64,000 nt of DNA from Diphasiastrum complanatum (lineage: Eukaryota > Streptophyta > Lycopodiopsida > Lycopodiales > Lycopodiaceae), in NCBI GenBank assembly GCA_029204225.1, contig CM055105.1, positions 11,872,404 through 11,936,403 on the forward strand. The letters are read 5' to 3'. The notes beneath the pieces were generated by a model that worked only from the letters and a program-made list of their open reading frames with translations, did no database searches and was not told the origin of the DNA. Position numbers and translations under genes: made by a program. Shown one piece after another: positions 1 through 12,247 of this stretch; the stretch's first letter is position 1, and each line of letters begins with the position of its first letter.

Positions 1-496
1 ATCTATCGCGGCTTGTGGTTCTGAGTGTTCCTTGCATAAACGTGAATGGGTTAAGCTCTTGGGGAACGGGCTCTAACCTGTCTGCTGAGTTGGATGGCTT
101 GCTTGGGTGGAAGGTACCTGTTTATGGCTGTCCAGTCTGGCGTGGCGCCAGGTTGGCTTCCGGCGCTTGTGACGAAGCTTTCAGTTGGTTAAGTCTGATA
201 TAAGTCAGACCACCTGCTTGGAATGGATGTTACTCGTTTGTAACGAAGCTTCGAGTTGGTTAAGTTTGATGTATGTCGGGCGGCTTGCTTGGAGGGAAGT
301 CACCCACATTGGGACCCCCGATCTGGCATGGCGCCAGGTTGGATCTCAATGTTGGTTTTCGGAACTTCAAGTGGGTTAAGTCTGATCGTTGTTGGCGAGT
401 TGGCTGCTTGTATATCAAGTGGGTTTGGATGGCAAGAGTTGAAGGCTGGGAAGCTGAGTCGTGGTTCCCGGCTCCCTTTGGGATGCCTGCGCTACA
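1..496 (+). repeat. 5' LTR of element 1 (3' portion only)
   Basis: This is a near-identical copy of the last ~495 bases of the 3' LTR at 2834-4042. It ends in GCGCTACA two bases before the primer-binding site. The 5' part of the LTR lies before the window. Confidence 0.9.
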
Positions 497-498
497 TG

Positions 499-516
499 TG
501 GTATCAGAGCCAACTG
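499..516 (+). other. Primer-binding site of element 1 (initiator tRNA-Met type)
   Basis: TGGTATCAGAGCCAACTG starts two bases after the LTR end. TGGTATCAGAGC is complementary to the 3' end of plant initiator methionine tRNA, the usual primer of plant Ty3/gypsy and Ty1/copia elements. Confidence 0.92.
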
Positions 517-586
517 GCCGGTCAGCTATGCGGATCTCACGGAAATGGCCATGGTTTGGGGTTCATCAAGACAACTGTTGTGCAAG

Positions 587-974
587 GTGCTGCCCACAGT
601 GTAAGCACAGGTGCGTCCACGGTCGGGGTGGTCGGCAGAACGGGGGACTTGATGAGTCAAAGTGCTGCCCTTGAGGTGTAAGCACGGTCAGTTCTCGCGG
701 TTCGGGCCTGGCGCTGTCTGCACGTAGGATAGATGAGGCAGTGTGCTGCCATTAGGTTGGTGTAAGCACGGTCTGTTCCTTGTGGGGTGCGGGGCGACAT
801 ATTCGAACTGTACGGGTTAACCATTGATACAGAGATGCTGCTCGAATTCGGGTGTAAAGCACGGGTGGTTAGCTGCCGGTGCGGGATAGCTGCCGATCGT
901 TTAGCTATAAGGGCTATCGACCAAAAAGTGGTGGGGCGTGACTGAGGCAATGTGTTGCTTAATGGTGAAAGCAC
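587..974 (+). other. Array of five short hairpins in the leader of element 1
   Basis: Five segments share the form GTGCT, 12-18 nt loop, AGCAC, often followed by GG: 587-608, 662-685, 743-769, 836-861 and 952-974. The fifth has GTGTT in place of GTGCT, which keeps pairing as G-U. The same five occur at a constant offset of 12,600 in the leader of the element at 12248-18374. The role is not known. Packaging or dimerisation of genomic RNA is an inference from position. Confidence 0.6.
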
Positions 975-1089
975 GGATAGTTGGAGGGGTGTCCTATGTG
1001 GGCTGCTTCCGTGATCGATTTGTATGGGCGCGGCCAGGCAAAGGTCCGTTGGCAGGACGATCTCAAAGGGGGACCTTGTCTTTGTTACT

Positions 1090-2794
1090 TGTTAGTAAAC
1101 CTGCCTGAGTGTCTTACTTGTATGTATTCGTGGTGAGTCTTAGTACTCGTGCTTTGCTTGGTTTGCATGATTGCTTGTGATACAAGGAGCTGATGGCTCG
1201 AGAAGGAACCTTTTCTTTTGAAGGCTGATACCATCAAACAAAGAGGACTACAAAATCTGTGCGACGGATTTGCAGTTCAAGTACTCGCACGTGAATGACA
1301 ACGAAACGACTCAATGTTTGCAAAGGATGGATGGCTAGCCTGTTTCTTGGGTTAGTTTCATTTGCGACAACGCCCACCAGACGCAAGCAGGAAGTCAAAA
1401 GTTGGAAAGGGCAATTTCAAGGGAGATCTTCTATGGAGCAGTTGGTCTTCATTTTGGGACGGCCACCTTCGGAACTGAAACTCACTGAGCATGGGTGATA
1501 TCCAGTATCAGTTGGGTTTTTCCTCAAAGGGGAAAAGACTAGGATCCTCTTCAGAGATTGGCAACAAGTTGGATCGAGCCATAATCCTAGCAGATGGGAA
1601 ACAAAGTGTTGGGCTTTTTGTCCGAAGAACTCTACTCTAAGTCCGATCAGCTGATTTTATAAGTGGAGGGGAACTATCACACACACCTCTCTCTTGGGGC
1701 AAATTTTGAATGAAAGTTGATCAAAATGGGGGAAAATTCAAGGTGACCTAGCCATACTCACACGAGGAGACTGGCGAACTTTGGACCTAATAAGTTGACA
1801 AGTTTTTGTTGTGGAAAGAAAAGTTTGTTATAGGCTTTCTCTGGACCAGCAATGATGAGGAAACATATGAGTACACTGGCTTGTGTTACGTGTAAGGCAG
1901 CTGATCAATGAAGGAACTGTGAAAGTTGAGTCTTGCATGAGAGACTTGGTATTTCGAACGGACGCTAAGGGACAGTTCGCGTTGAGATCGGACTAGTGCA
2001 AACTGTGGGTGCATGTGTTTGATTCAAAGAGAGCTACTTGAAGCCAAGCTCGATGTACACTTCTTGTTTTGACTGTGAGGCAATTGACCAGTGATGGAAT
2101 TGTGAAAGTCAAATTTTGCGCGACGGACATGGTGCTTCAAACAAACGCGAAGAGATAGTTCGGATGCGGATCAAACTGGTGCGACCCTTTGGCTTTCCAC
2201 GAGGTCAATGGTTACATTTGGGCTGATTCAAAGAGCTACTTCAAGCTAAGTGAGAGGTGCATTGCGGAGTACTCAATATCTGCCTACCTTAAAGAGCCAA
2301 GATGGAAAAGTATCAAGATCAGGCTGGGACAAGGAGAGAAATCAAGGTGCAGAAGCAACAAGGCACGGAGTGGACCATAAAGTGGGCAATCAAACGATAA
2401 ATCCTTTGGCTCAGGGAGCCCTGATACCTGTGCGGAACTGAACAAATCCGGAGCTCAGGGAGCTCAACACAAAGTGCATCAAGGACAAATCAGGAGCTCA
2501 AGGAAGTTCCAAAGTCGAAAGTCAGAAGCGACAGGGGCGAACATTTCAAAGAAAGGCCTCTGTCACCAGTTAATAAGGTTTTTGGGTTTTACGAAAGCGA
2601 TATCAAATCTACGCTTTTCCCAGACAAAGATATATTTTCAAGTTATGTAATCTTTCAGTACAAAGAGCTGAGCCTCCGACTTGTGGTGTGCCAGCTTCAA
2701 TGTCAATAAAAAGTGGCCAGTAAATTGAGTACTGTGCCAAGTAGCTTAAATGTATAGTTATTTTAATTGGGAGACACCTTTACTTTAATCTGAC
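1090..2794. other. Interior of element 1 without recognisable coding capacity
   Basis: About 1.7 kb with no open frame resembling gag, protease, reverse transcriptase, RNase H or integrase. The longest frames are about 65 codons and show no family motifs. A block near 2660-2690 (GAGCCTCCGAC) resembles part of the LTR of the related element at 12248. Confidence 0.6.
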
Positions 2795-2833
2795 ATCTGA
2801 TGAGGACATCAGATTTTATAAAGGTGGGGTGGA
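2795..2833 (+). other. Palindrome and polypurine tract next to the 3' LTR of element 1
   Basis: ATCTGATGAGGACATCAGAT (2795-2814) forms an 8-bp stem with an AGGA loop. The purine-rich AAAGGTGGGGTGGA then runs into the LTR start TGTTGT at 2834. The stem core CTGATG-AGGA-CATCAG recurs at the same place in the element at 12248-18374. Confidence 0.75.
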
Positions 2834-4042
2834 TGTTGTAAAACTACCTTTACAAGCTTTACTTTCGGCGCCAGCAGCGCCCCTGCTGCTCCCGGCGACG
2901 GCGCCGCTCCCGGCGCCACTGTGACCAGAATCCAGCCGGCGCCAAGTTCCTATGGCTGAAAATCTTTGATCGGTTCTAGCGGAGTCCAGAGAGCTCAGAT
3001 CGATGTGCAATCACCTCACACGATCTAGGCATGATTAAAGGAAACCTAGGGATCAATAAAATCTAGAGAGAGAAAATGACTTTCTAGAAAGAGAAAATCC
3101 TTGAGAGAGAAAAACGTGCTTTACCAGCTTGGGTAGAGTGCTTGGTATGAGGGGGGGTGCCGAATCACACCAATACTATAGGGGAGTGCGGGTTGCGACT
3201 CAGGGCGAGCTCCAACCAAGTCTCAGCCTCCCTTGCTGGAATGTTGTCATGGCTCTCGCCTTGGCATGCTAGCGCCCCGGAGACTAGGGTCGGTCACACA
3301 CTTGGAATGTAACCTTCTCAGATTTATCAATAAAGTGGGATTTTTCTCAAACTGACTCTGATTACCTTCTGGGTTTCAGTGTTCGGTAAAAGCGCCAGTT
3401 GTAAGGCCGCTTTCAAAATTTTTAACTTGGCACATAGTTGAGGGTCGTATCCCAGGACGCCAGTGGTATGCCGTCGGGACCATTCGGTCCGTGGTGCCAG
3501 CAGTATGCTATCGAGACCATTTGGTCCAGGAACTGGTTGTCTCCATATCTGTCGCGGCTTGTGGTTCTGAGTGTTCCTTGCATGAACGTGAATGGGTTAA
3601 GCTCTTGGGAAACGGGCTCTAACCTGTCTGCTGAGTTGGATGGCTTGCTTGGGTGGAAGTTACCTGTTTATGGCTGTCCAGTCTGGCGAAGCGCCAGGTT
3701 GGCTTCCAACGCTCGTGACGAAGCTTTCAGTTGGTTAAGTCTGATGTAAGTCAGACCGCCTGCTTGGAATGGATGTTACTCGTTTGTAACGAAGCTTCGA
3801 GTTGGTTAAGTTTGATGTATGTCGGGCGGCTTGCTTGGAGGGAAGTCACCCACATCGGGACCCCCGATCTGGCATGGCGCCAGGTTGGATCTCAATATTG
3901 GTTTTCGGAACTTCAAGTGGGTTAAGTCTGATCGTTGTTGGCGAGTTGGCTGCTTGTATATCAAGTGGGTTTGGATGGCAAGAGTTGAAGGCTGGGAGGC
4001 TAAGTCGTGGTTCCCGGCTCCCTTTGAGATGCCTGCGCTACA
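2834..4042 (+). repeat. 3' LTR of element 1
   Basis: A 1209-bp LTR from TGTTGTAAAAC to GCGCTACA. It contains an AATAAAG polyadenylation-like signal near 3329. It shares organisation and scattered blocks with the LTRs at 12248 and 17534, so the two families are related. Confidence 0.88.
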
Positions 4043-4196
4043 ACTATGTAGTGCTATCTAGTGAAGATTATATTTTGGCATCATACGTACTCCTCTTTTG
4101 AAATCACATGTTACTTTTGTTTTGGAATCACATGTAATGCAAATTGATGAATGTTATCTTCTAATAAGAGATTTCATTCATCAAAAATATGGATAA
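4043..4196. other. Short non-repetitive spacer between element 1 and the LINE
   Basis: No gene is seen here. The last eight bases, ATGGATAA (4189-4196), recur at 21656-21663 directly after the LINE tail and are the candidate target-site duplication. This spacer would be the sequence that originally lay just upstream of the ankyrin-BTB gene. Confidence 0.55.
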
Positions 4197-4693
4197 AAAA
4201 AAAGGGGTCTCGGAGTTAGCGATGGCGGATGAGGTAGCCTCCACCGACATAGAGATGGAGTTGGAAAGTCTGCTTCAAGCTCGTTCCCCATCTGTGGACT
4301 GTTCCCCCGTCGGGCTGCCTGGTACGGCTGATCCCTCTCCTACTTCTAGCGTGGTTCCTGGGACCTTTGCTTCGCGTGCTGTGGGAACTGCTTTTTCTTC
4401 CCCCACGTGTGAAGCCCAACTTGTTTCTTCACACTTTTTGGCAGGCTCTCTGGATGCTTCTTCCTTGCTTTCTTCTTCACCAGCTCCTCGTTCTCTTTCT
4501 TCTTCATAGGTTTTGCATCGCGCTGAGGTTGTGGTTGCTTCTGCTCCTCCTCCTTCGCTCTTTCATGCTGCTATCCTCCCTTCTGACATCTCCAGTCCAA
4601 CGAAGCGGCCCCACTCCTTTCTTTCGCCGTCTTCTACTGCTTTCCTACTGTTGGCCGCTTCTTCTGCTTTGGTGGGCTCCCATGCATCCTATC

Positions 4694-5217
4694 TATAAGG
4701 GAAGCTCCTTAGATCCTGCTTACAAAATCCCAAACACAAAGGATAACACACTATGGAGAAACCACCCAACCAAGTAGAAGCATCCAATCAATCTCTAGAA
4801 GCCTCACCCCCAAGACAAGGAACAAGAAGCATGAATGTAGAGTGAGAGCCTGGCAATGAATCAAGAACCATGATGAGGAGTAGGGCGAGTTTGGACCCAT
4901 TATATAGAGCCAAAAGCATCTTGGGCACTCAGCCATGCATAGCCCTAAGTTCCCTATACATAGATTCACCTGGAATAGAGTCCTATGCATGGACCAACTA
5001 TTCATAGAATTGTCATTGATAACTCTACACATGCATACACAGTCTCATACCTTGTCTAAATTCCATTTAGTGTGTTCTAGGCCTCACAAGGATATTAGTT
5101 ACTTTCGGGCCACGCCCAGTATGACGTGGCATAACTAACAGCTTGTTTCACTGGAGTACCGTGTATCCAAGACTAGGGGAGTATACTGTATCCTATGCAC
5201 TGGTCATGGACATAACA
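4694..5217 (-). repeat. 3' LTR of element 3
   Basis: A 524-bp copy matching 10942-11454. The target duplication CTATC abuts its left side. The polypurine tract is immediately right of it on the plus-strand map. Confidence 0.92.
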
Positions 5218-5230
5218 TTCTTTCCTCCTT
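5218..5230 (-). other. Polypurine tract of element 3
   Basis: Read on the minus strand this is AAGGAGGAAAGAA, directly followed by the LTR start TGTTATG. Confidence 0.8.
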
Positions 5231-5245
5231 AAATTGTTTCTATCC

Positions 5246-8200
5246 TTAGAAACTAAAATTCAGGAAATTCTTCTTTATGCTATCAACTCTTTCCCACAAA
5301 TCATCATCCTCAATATGGCCCTTCCACCGAATTAGGCACTCAGAGATAGAATGATTTTTCAATTGTTTATCTCTGGTTCTGAGCACTTTCTCAGATTCCA
5401 AAGGTACACTAAGCGATAAATCTTTTAAATGGGATAAATCCTCATCCGATCCAATTGTATCACCACCATGTAAACTTAGTTTCAAACGACTTACATGAAA
5501 TATTGGGTGTGCAGTCGATTTGTCTTGAAGATCGAGTTCATACGCCAAAGAACCAATTCTACGTACAATCCTGAAAGGTCCACAATAACGGGTAGACAGC
5601 TTATAATGCTTCCCCTGTACGTAATGTCTGAGAATCTTTTGAAATCCTAAGATATACCCAGTCATCAACTTTAAAATCTCTTGGAGATCTCTTAAGATCG
5701 GTATAGTGTTTAGCTCTATCCTGAGCACTTTGGATACTATCCTTACCCACTTGCAACATTTCTTGCATATCGTGCAAAAAATCAGCAACCTTCTGGATCT
5801 TAATAGTCTTCGTCTCAACATTTACTGGAGATCTAGGTTGAAAACCGTACATAAGCATAAAAGGACTGTAACCTGTAGCAAAATGTTTTCTACTATTATA
5901 TGCAAACTCAACTAGTGGGAGATAATCTTCCCAATGAGATTGCCTGTGAGAAACATATGTCTTTGTCATGGCATTCAAACAAAATCTTAGGTTTGAGCTC
6001 ATCATCACCAGGTATGCAAACTTTTCCATTCCAAAATAGTAATCCATCTCGAATGGTGAATTGTTCCACAATCTTCTTATCTTTCTTAGTTAGTTGAGTC
6101 CCATGTGTTACCGACTCAACACTGTCCACATTTCTTCCGGTCTGAACAATGTTCCAAATGTGACCAAAATGAGAATCTGATTCATATTTTTCTCTCAGCG
6201 AAAGATATAGATCCATAGAAATCTGGGTGAATGACAACTCGTTCAATTCATTGATCTGACTAAGAGCATCTACAACTTGATTAGATTTGTCTCTTATGTA
6301 ATGAATTTAATGATCGAATTCTTGCATCAATTCAGCCCATCGAGCTTTTCTCCCCCAAAGATTATGTTGATTACAAAAATACGTAAGAGGCTGGTGATCC
6401 GTATACACACTACAAACTTACTACCATACAAGTAGTGTCTCCAGGTTTTAAGTGCATGGATTATAACAAACAATTCCTTTTCTTGCGTAGTATAACACAA
6501 CTGAGGACCAATGATTTTTTTGCTCTCAAATGCTAGTGGCCTATCCATTTGTAGTAGAACTGCTCCAACTGCAACATCACTTGCATCCGTTCTCACGACG
6601 TAAGGTAAATCTGGATTTGCGATTTGTAACACGAGAGCTGAAACAATCATTGTTTTAAGTTTCTTAAAACATTGATTCAATTCCTCATTCCAAACAACAG
6701 GCGGACTAGGTTGATTCCTCTTTTTCTTTTTATTAACAATTCATTTTGTCATATTATTAAGCAGTGCTACTAACTTAGCATAATCCTCAATAAATCTCTT
6801 GAAGAAAAGTGTAAAACCTAAAAAAGACTTTACTTGTCTCACAGTTCCTGGAATCGGCCACTCAATCACAATCTTGATTTTATCCTCGTCAATCTTGATC
6901 CCATTTACTATGATCTTATGACCGAGATAAAGCAACTCTTGCCTAAAGAATTCACACTTGAACTCTTTATCGTAGAGTAACTCCCTACGGAGTTTCATCA
7001 AGACGATTTTTAAGTGTTCTACATGTTTCACCAAGGATTTACTGTAAACGAGAATATCGTCTAAAAATACCACCACAAACTTCCCCAAATATGGACGAAG
7101 TAAATCGTTCATCATTTGCTGGAACGTTGCTGGAGCATTTGTTAATCCAAATGGCAACACTAGAAATTCATAATGACCAAATCTAGAACAAAATCTTGTC
7201 TTTTGGACATCTTCCGACTTAATTCTTATTTGATGGTACCCTGTGCTGAGATCTATCTTGGTGAAATATCGTGCTCCACTTAAGTGATCTACAAGGTCAT
7301 CCATCCTGGGTAATGGATATTTATTCTTTATAGTCACTTTATTAAGCCCCTTGTAATCCACACACATCCGGAAACCTCCATCTTTCTTCGCTTTAAGAAG
7401 AACAGGAGCGCCCCATGGTGATTTACTAGGTTGTATATGTCTCATCCTTAGATAGTTTTCTATTTGATTTGAAATCTCTGTCTCCTCTTTCTGAGAGAAC
7501 CTATAAGGTTATCCAGAGACATGTTGACTTCCTGGAATTAACTCAATCTTGTGGCCTACTAACCTAGACGGTGGTAAACCACGAGGTAACTCAGATGGAA
7601 AAACATTCCTGAATTCATTTATGATCTGTTCTTTCACTGCTTGTTCGTGATCTTAATTTACTGAGTTAAGAATTGCTGAGAATTCACAACCATTTGGATT
7701 CATTTTAGGAGCATCCACAACTGGAATAACATAAATTGAAAAAACTTCATACTCAGAATAATCCAATGTTCCATTTTATTAACTATAGAAATATGATCCA
7801 ACGGACGTACAAAATTACTACCAAATAATGTAACTACCTTATCACCCTCCTTGAAAGTGAGAACATGTTTCTCAAAATCAACTAATAGAGAAGGCGATTT
7901 ACTATATAACCATTCGTAACCTAAGAATAAATCAGTACGAGCTAGGTCTAAAACATGAAAATTAACTAATTTCATGTGTCCTTGCATCAAAACTGGGAGC
8001 TTCGGGACTTTTACGTTCCAAGTCTCCAACTCTGCTCCTGAAGCTAGATAAACTTTATATCTATGATTGTTGGCTTCAGTTTCCAAGTTGAGTTTCTGCA
8101 CAAGACGAGAATTAATAAAATTATGAGTTGAACTACTGTCCAATAAAATACTCACTTCTTGATCTTTAATTGTGCCAATTAAACGGAAAAGTTCATTAGG

Positions 8201-8329
8201 CAAGAAAGTAGTACTAAAAGAACATTCACACTCACAATCAGTCAGGTTAATTTCCAAAGTCTTACCATTGCCTCCTGGGATTTCATTCATGTGAGCAGAC
8301 ACTTTCTTCCTTTCTGGACAAAATTTCAT
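5246..8329 (-). pseudogene. Element 3 pol: protease, RT, RNase H, broken integrase, chromodomain-like end
   Basis: Minus-strand order is as follows. Protease (about 8329-7700) has DSS in place of the catalytic DSG/DTG. Reverse transcriptase (7445-6741) has the FLDD box. RNase H (about 6680-6327) contains TDAS. The integrase N-terminal region is at about 6246-5908. A jump follows to the late integrase segment, with 'PLVEFAYN' at about 5940-5900, so the central DDE catalytic core is gone. The C-terminal part is at 5821-5246. It holds a chromodomain-like stretch 'LIRWKGHIEDDDLWE', placing the element with chromoviruses. Frames are shifted several times and stops are present. Confidence 0.88.
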
Positions 8330-9169
8330 CAGACTTCTTACAGACGAAACATAAGTTATCTCTTTTAGCCTTTTCCCGAGACATAGATTTCTTGAATCTC
8401 TTTCTCTTCGGCTTCCTGGGTTTCGATGCTGCTTGATCTAATTCGTCAAAATATTTTGCTTGGTCTGGACCGTGCTTCTTACCCTTCTTGGTTTTCAAAG
8501 TGGTTGGAATTTGCGCAAACTGCTTCCTGGATGCCACCATTGTGGAATCATATGCTTTCGCAATCCGAAATGTATCTCGAGATTTTGAAGCACATTTCGC
8601 CTGCATTCATTTTGATAGTCGGCTGGCAAACCTGGGACAAACTGCCAAAGTGCCAACTTCGCATCGATTGATGAAACCCTTTTCCATAGGTCCATGAATT
8701 CCTGGATATAAGAGTCTAAACTCTTTGTACCCATCTTGCAGTTCACGAACTTCAGGTAGTAGTCCACATCATCAGCAACTACGAAAGCTTTCTTGAAAAC
8801 TTCCGCAAATGCCTCCCAAGTAGTTGGCTTCACCGGTAAATCTCGCCACCACGATGATGCTTTGCCGCGTAAAAATAGCACGACACTTTCAATTTTCTTC
8901 TCATCAGGAACACCGTGCAGATTGAAGTAACTACTTTACTTGGCCAGCCAGTCCTCGATGACCTCAGGTTTCTTCTCCTTCTTGCCCGCATAAACCTCCG
9001 GTTGAAAACTGAGATTGGGTGAAGACATCAATTTGACTTGATTCAACAGAACCTCCATTTGCTGATCTCTCATTTGATTACGATTATTCATACCATTGAG
9101 TGTCGTACTCAACTGCTAACAAATCACCATATAAGATGGCGCACTTGGATTTGAAGTTTCTTCGGCCAT
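8283..9169 (-). pseudogene. Element 3 gag
   Basis: ATG at 9169-9167 (MAEETSNPS). The frame is interrupted by stops near 9118 and 8940. The retrotransposon gag core 'GKASSWWRDL' and 'QEFMDLWKRV' lies at about 8860-8690. A Lys/Arg-rich stretch and a degraded zinc knuckle ('CFVCKK') lie near 8350-8330. It forms the virus-like particle in intact relatives. Confidence 0.85.
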
Positions 9170-10924
9170 CTCGATATATCTATCCTAGAAATTACTAGAT
9201 TTAGTTAATATCAAATTAACTCATAGTGAAGTACAGTTGACCAAAAATTGACTGAAATTGACTCCAGCATGGTCAAATCACTATTTCTAGTCAATTTCAT
9301 AGATATTACAAGAAACTGAAAAAACTAAAAAATTTGAGTTTTCGCACTTTTAATTTTTTTTTTTCAAAATTTTACGTTTTTTTCAAAATTCATAAAAAAT
9401 CACTGTCAGTTATTAAGCAATCGAAATCGAAAATTCGATTCATTGTTCGATTCTTAATGTTACTCTATTAATGTCCCTCAGGCATGCAAGACATGCGACA
9501 TTAGACTAATTTTTTACATTTACGGAATTTTACGTAAAAATCTAGTTCTACGGAAATTGTCAACTATAAAATCCAGTTTTGTATCCAACAATCAGAGTAC
9601 ATGTGTATGACCACTCAAAACATATCATGTTAGAATCACTCTGAGAATCCACATGCAGACATTCCATGCAAGCACAATACCTCAAAATAGGAACTTGTCA
9701 TGCACGCAATCAGAACGATTGGAAATTCTACCAATTTTGCTCACAAAATTGCAAAACGTCAGATGATCATATCTTTGGCTACATGACACCAAATTGGGTG
9801 TTGTAAAGCTCAGTATAGAGGGAGACCTAGTGAACAAGATACTTGCCACATCAGCTTGCCACCTAGGATTCACACGTTCGAGTTCATAATAGCCAAATAA
9901 CCTGTAGGAGGGCACACTTTTTCAAGGCCAATCATCTCAAAAACTTGCAAACACTCAACCAAGCCTAAAAGTGATGATCCAAATAGTCTTAAATGGTCTC
10001 TAAGAGTTCCATGAAGCCTTCATACAGATCCTATGAAGCAGTATGGGCTGAGAACCATGAATTCTTGATTTTTAAAAGTCAAAATTGCTACAAACTTGAT
10101 GGTTTTGAAGCATAAGCCTCTACCCATCAATTCACAAGTCTGATAGCTTGCTGGGAAGGTAAAAAAGAATACAAACCATGCTGGAAAAAAATCCAAAATG
10201 ATTCCCTTATGGATTTAGAGAAATCCATCCCCCAATATTCACCAAAATTGGTCAATTTTTGTCAATTTTTGACTTCCTACAAACCCAATTGCTGGAATTC
10301 TTGGCTCTATCTTCTAGGAAGGCTTCAAAATACTATGATTCATCTTTTCCCAGCTTCAATTGATGTTCAACAACCTCCTACCATCCAATTTCATGAAAAA
10401 ACAAGCAAAAATCATGAATTTTAGCCCTTTCTACGTCTTTTCACCATGTCCAATTGGAATTTAATGGCAAGAACGTTTTCCAAATCTACATGCAATCCAA
10501 TATACAGAGTTGTAACCAATCAATTGATCTATACTTGCTGGATTTTGAATTCTACCCTCCATTTTGTGCCAAAATCATGGAAAACAAGCCAAATTTGGCC
10601 ACAAAAGAGCCTAAAAGCCAAATACATGGGAAGATCCAACATGCAAATTGAATTTTAACTACTTCAAAGTGTATAAACTTGTTGGAAATTTCAGATCCAA
10701 ATCTAGTTTTGAGCTACACATGCTAAAACTCCAAAAAAGACACCAAAATTGATTTCCTAGCACAATTCTCCATAAACCACAATGAATTTGAGAGAGATAT
10801 GGAACATGCAAATTGAAATTGGGAAGATCCACCAACTTGCAACCTTGCTCCTCTCCTTGGATGAGAATACTAGTTGAATACCACCAAGCTCCAATGAAAA
10901 GCACCACCTCTCCAAACTTGTAAG
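9170..10924. other. Long non-coding leader of element 3
   Basis: About 1.75 kb between the primer-binding site and the gag ATG. It is AT-rich, with no ORF resembling a known family. This is unusually long for a gypsy leader. Confidence 0.6.
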
Positions 10925-10940
10925 CCTTGCTCTAATACCA
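10925..10940 (-). other. Primer-binding site of element 3
   Basis: The minus strand reads TGGTATTAGAGCAAGG, one base after the LTR end. It differs from the standard initiator tRNA-Met site at one position in the first twelve. Confidence 0.85.
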
Positions 10941-10941
10941 C

Positions 10942-11454
10942 TATAAGGGAAGCTCCTTAGATCCTGCTTACAAAATCCCAAACACAAAGGATAACACACT
11001 ATGGAGAAACCACCCAACCAAGTAGAAGCATCCAATCAATCTCTAGAAGCCTCACCCCCAAGCCAAGGAACAAGAAGCATGAATGTAGAGTGAGAGTCTG
11101 ACAATGAATCAAGAACCATGATGAGGAGTAGGGTGAGTTTGGACCTATTATATAGAGCCAAAAGCATCCTGGGCACTCAGCCATGCATAGCCCTAAGTTT
11201 CCTATACATAGATTCACCTGGAATAGAGTCCTATGCATGGACCAACTATTTGCTATTGATAACTCTACACATGCATACATTGTCTCATACCTTCTATAAC
11301 TCCATTTAGTGTGTTCTGGGCCTCACAAGGATATTAGTTACTTTCGGGTCACGTTCAATATGACGTGGCATAACTAACAGCTTGTTTCAGTGGAGTACCG
11401 TGTATCCAAGACTAGGAGTATATTGTATCCTATGCACTGGTCATGGACATAACA
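10942..11454 (-). repeat. 5' LTR of element 3
   Basis: A 513-bp copy of 4694-5217. The target duplication CTATC follows at 11455-11459, after which LINE ORF1 sequence resumes in frame. Confidence 0.92.
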
Positions 11455-12247
11455 CTATCTCCCTCAATAGCTCGCTAAGGAGGATCTTCAGTTTGGTTAC
11501 AGCTCGGCTTCACCCTCTTTCCTCTGTCCTATCCTCAGTCAACATGGTGGATTTGAGCTCAACTGGCCCAACGCCTCTCCAAGAGCCATCTCATCCTACG
11601 AGAATTTGCAAGCAGCCCAGGGACATGAAGAAGCTCTCACTTGGGCCCCATCGGGTCCTCCCTCCCAGGTCTGCTCATCTCCACAGGACGATTCTGTATG
11701 TCACCACTCACTAGGGCGTCCTTATCTTTGCAAGTGCCGGTATCGACGACAACCAGGACACCCTCCTTTGCGCAGGCCTGTAGAGCAAGCACAACAACCC
11801 CTACACTTTATTGAGCAGGCTACAGTGCATCCCTCTCAGGTTTCGGAACTGCCTCCCCTCCTGTAAAAGACAGCGCAGATGGCAGATTTGCTTGCCAATA
11901 TGATTTCCTTATGTGTCACCTACTCTAAAGGTTCGTTCTCTCCAGCTCGACCCTGCTATGTTTCGAGATTATCTTTCCTTACTTGCTAACACTTCAGTGG
12001 TTGCCTATTTTATGGGCAAACCGCCCTATGTGGATGAAGCCAAAAGGTTTGGGGAATCCCAGTGGGGTCATTTGAATGCCAAAGTCCTTGTTGTTCAAAA
12101 CTTGGAGAAAGGCTTCTTTCTTTTCTCTTTCGGAAACATTCAGGAAGTGAATGCGATCTTCGCCAATGGTCCCTAATTTTTTCGCGGTAACTCTTTCTAT
12201 GTTACTCACTATACCAACAGATTGATGATATGTCTCAGATGGAGGTG

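Larger units (their letters stand above)
1..4042 (+). mobile_element. Non-autonomous Ty3/gypsy-like LTR retrotransposon (element 1), left end outside the window
   Basis: Positions 1-496 repeat at about 3549-4042, and a tRNA-Met type primer-binding site follows the left copy at 499. This gives an LTR, PBS, interior, polypurine tract, LTR layout. The interior (497-2833) has no gag or pol similarity that I can see and no long ORF. Its first ~590 bases match the leader of the coding element at 12248-18374, so it looks like a non-coding relative mobilised in trans. The LTRs run TGTTGTAAAAC to GCGCTACA. The base string right of the 3' LTR is ACTAT. The left target site is outside the window, so the duplication cannot be tested. 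Confidence 0.85.
4694..11454 (-). mobile_element. Ty3/gypsy LTR retrotransposon (element 3), nested in the LINE
   Basis: The LTRs at 10942-11454 (5') and 4694-5217 (3') enclose a minus-strand gag-pol. The 5-bp target duplication CTATC is exact (4689-4693 and 11455-11459). The LTRs start TGTTATG and end CCCTTATA on the minus strand. The primer site, polypurine tract, gag, protease, RT, RNase H and integrase remnants are in Ty3/gypsy order. The LTRs differ at a visible number of sites and two small indels, more than those of the element at 12248, so this insertion looks older. Confidence 0.93.

Noticed and set aside
657-974. 105-codon minus-strand frame repeated at 13257-13574
   Set aside because: It is antisense in the structured leader of two related LTR elements. 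Conservation is explained by the leader itself, and no protein family is matched.
2798-2814. CTGATGA resembling the hammerhead ribozyme core
   Set aside because: No GAAA partner or stem II/III arrangement follows. The motif is better explained as a simple hairpin next to the polypurine tract.
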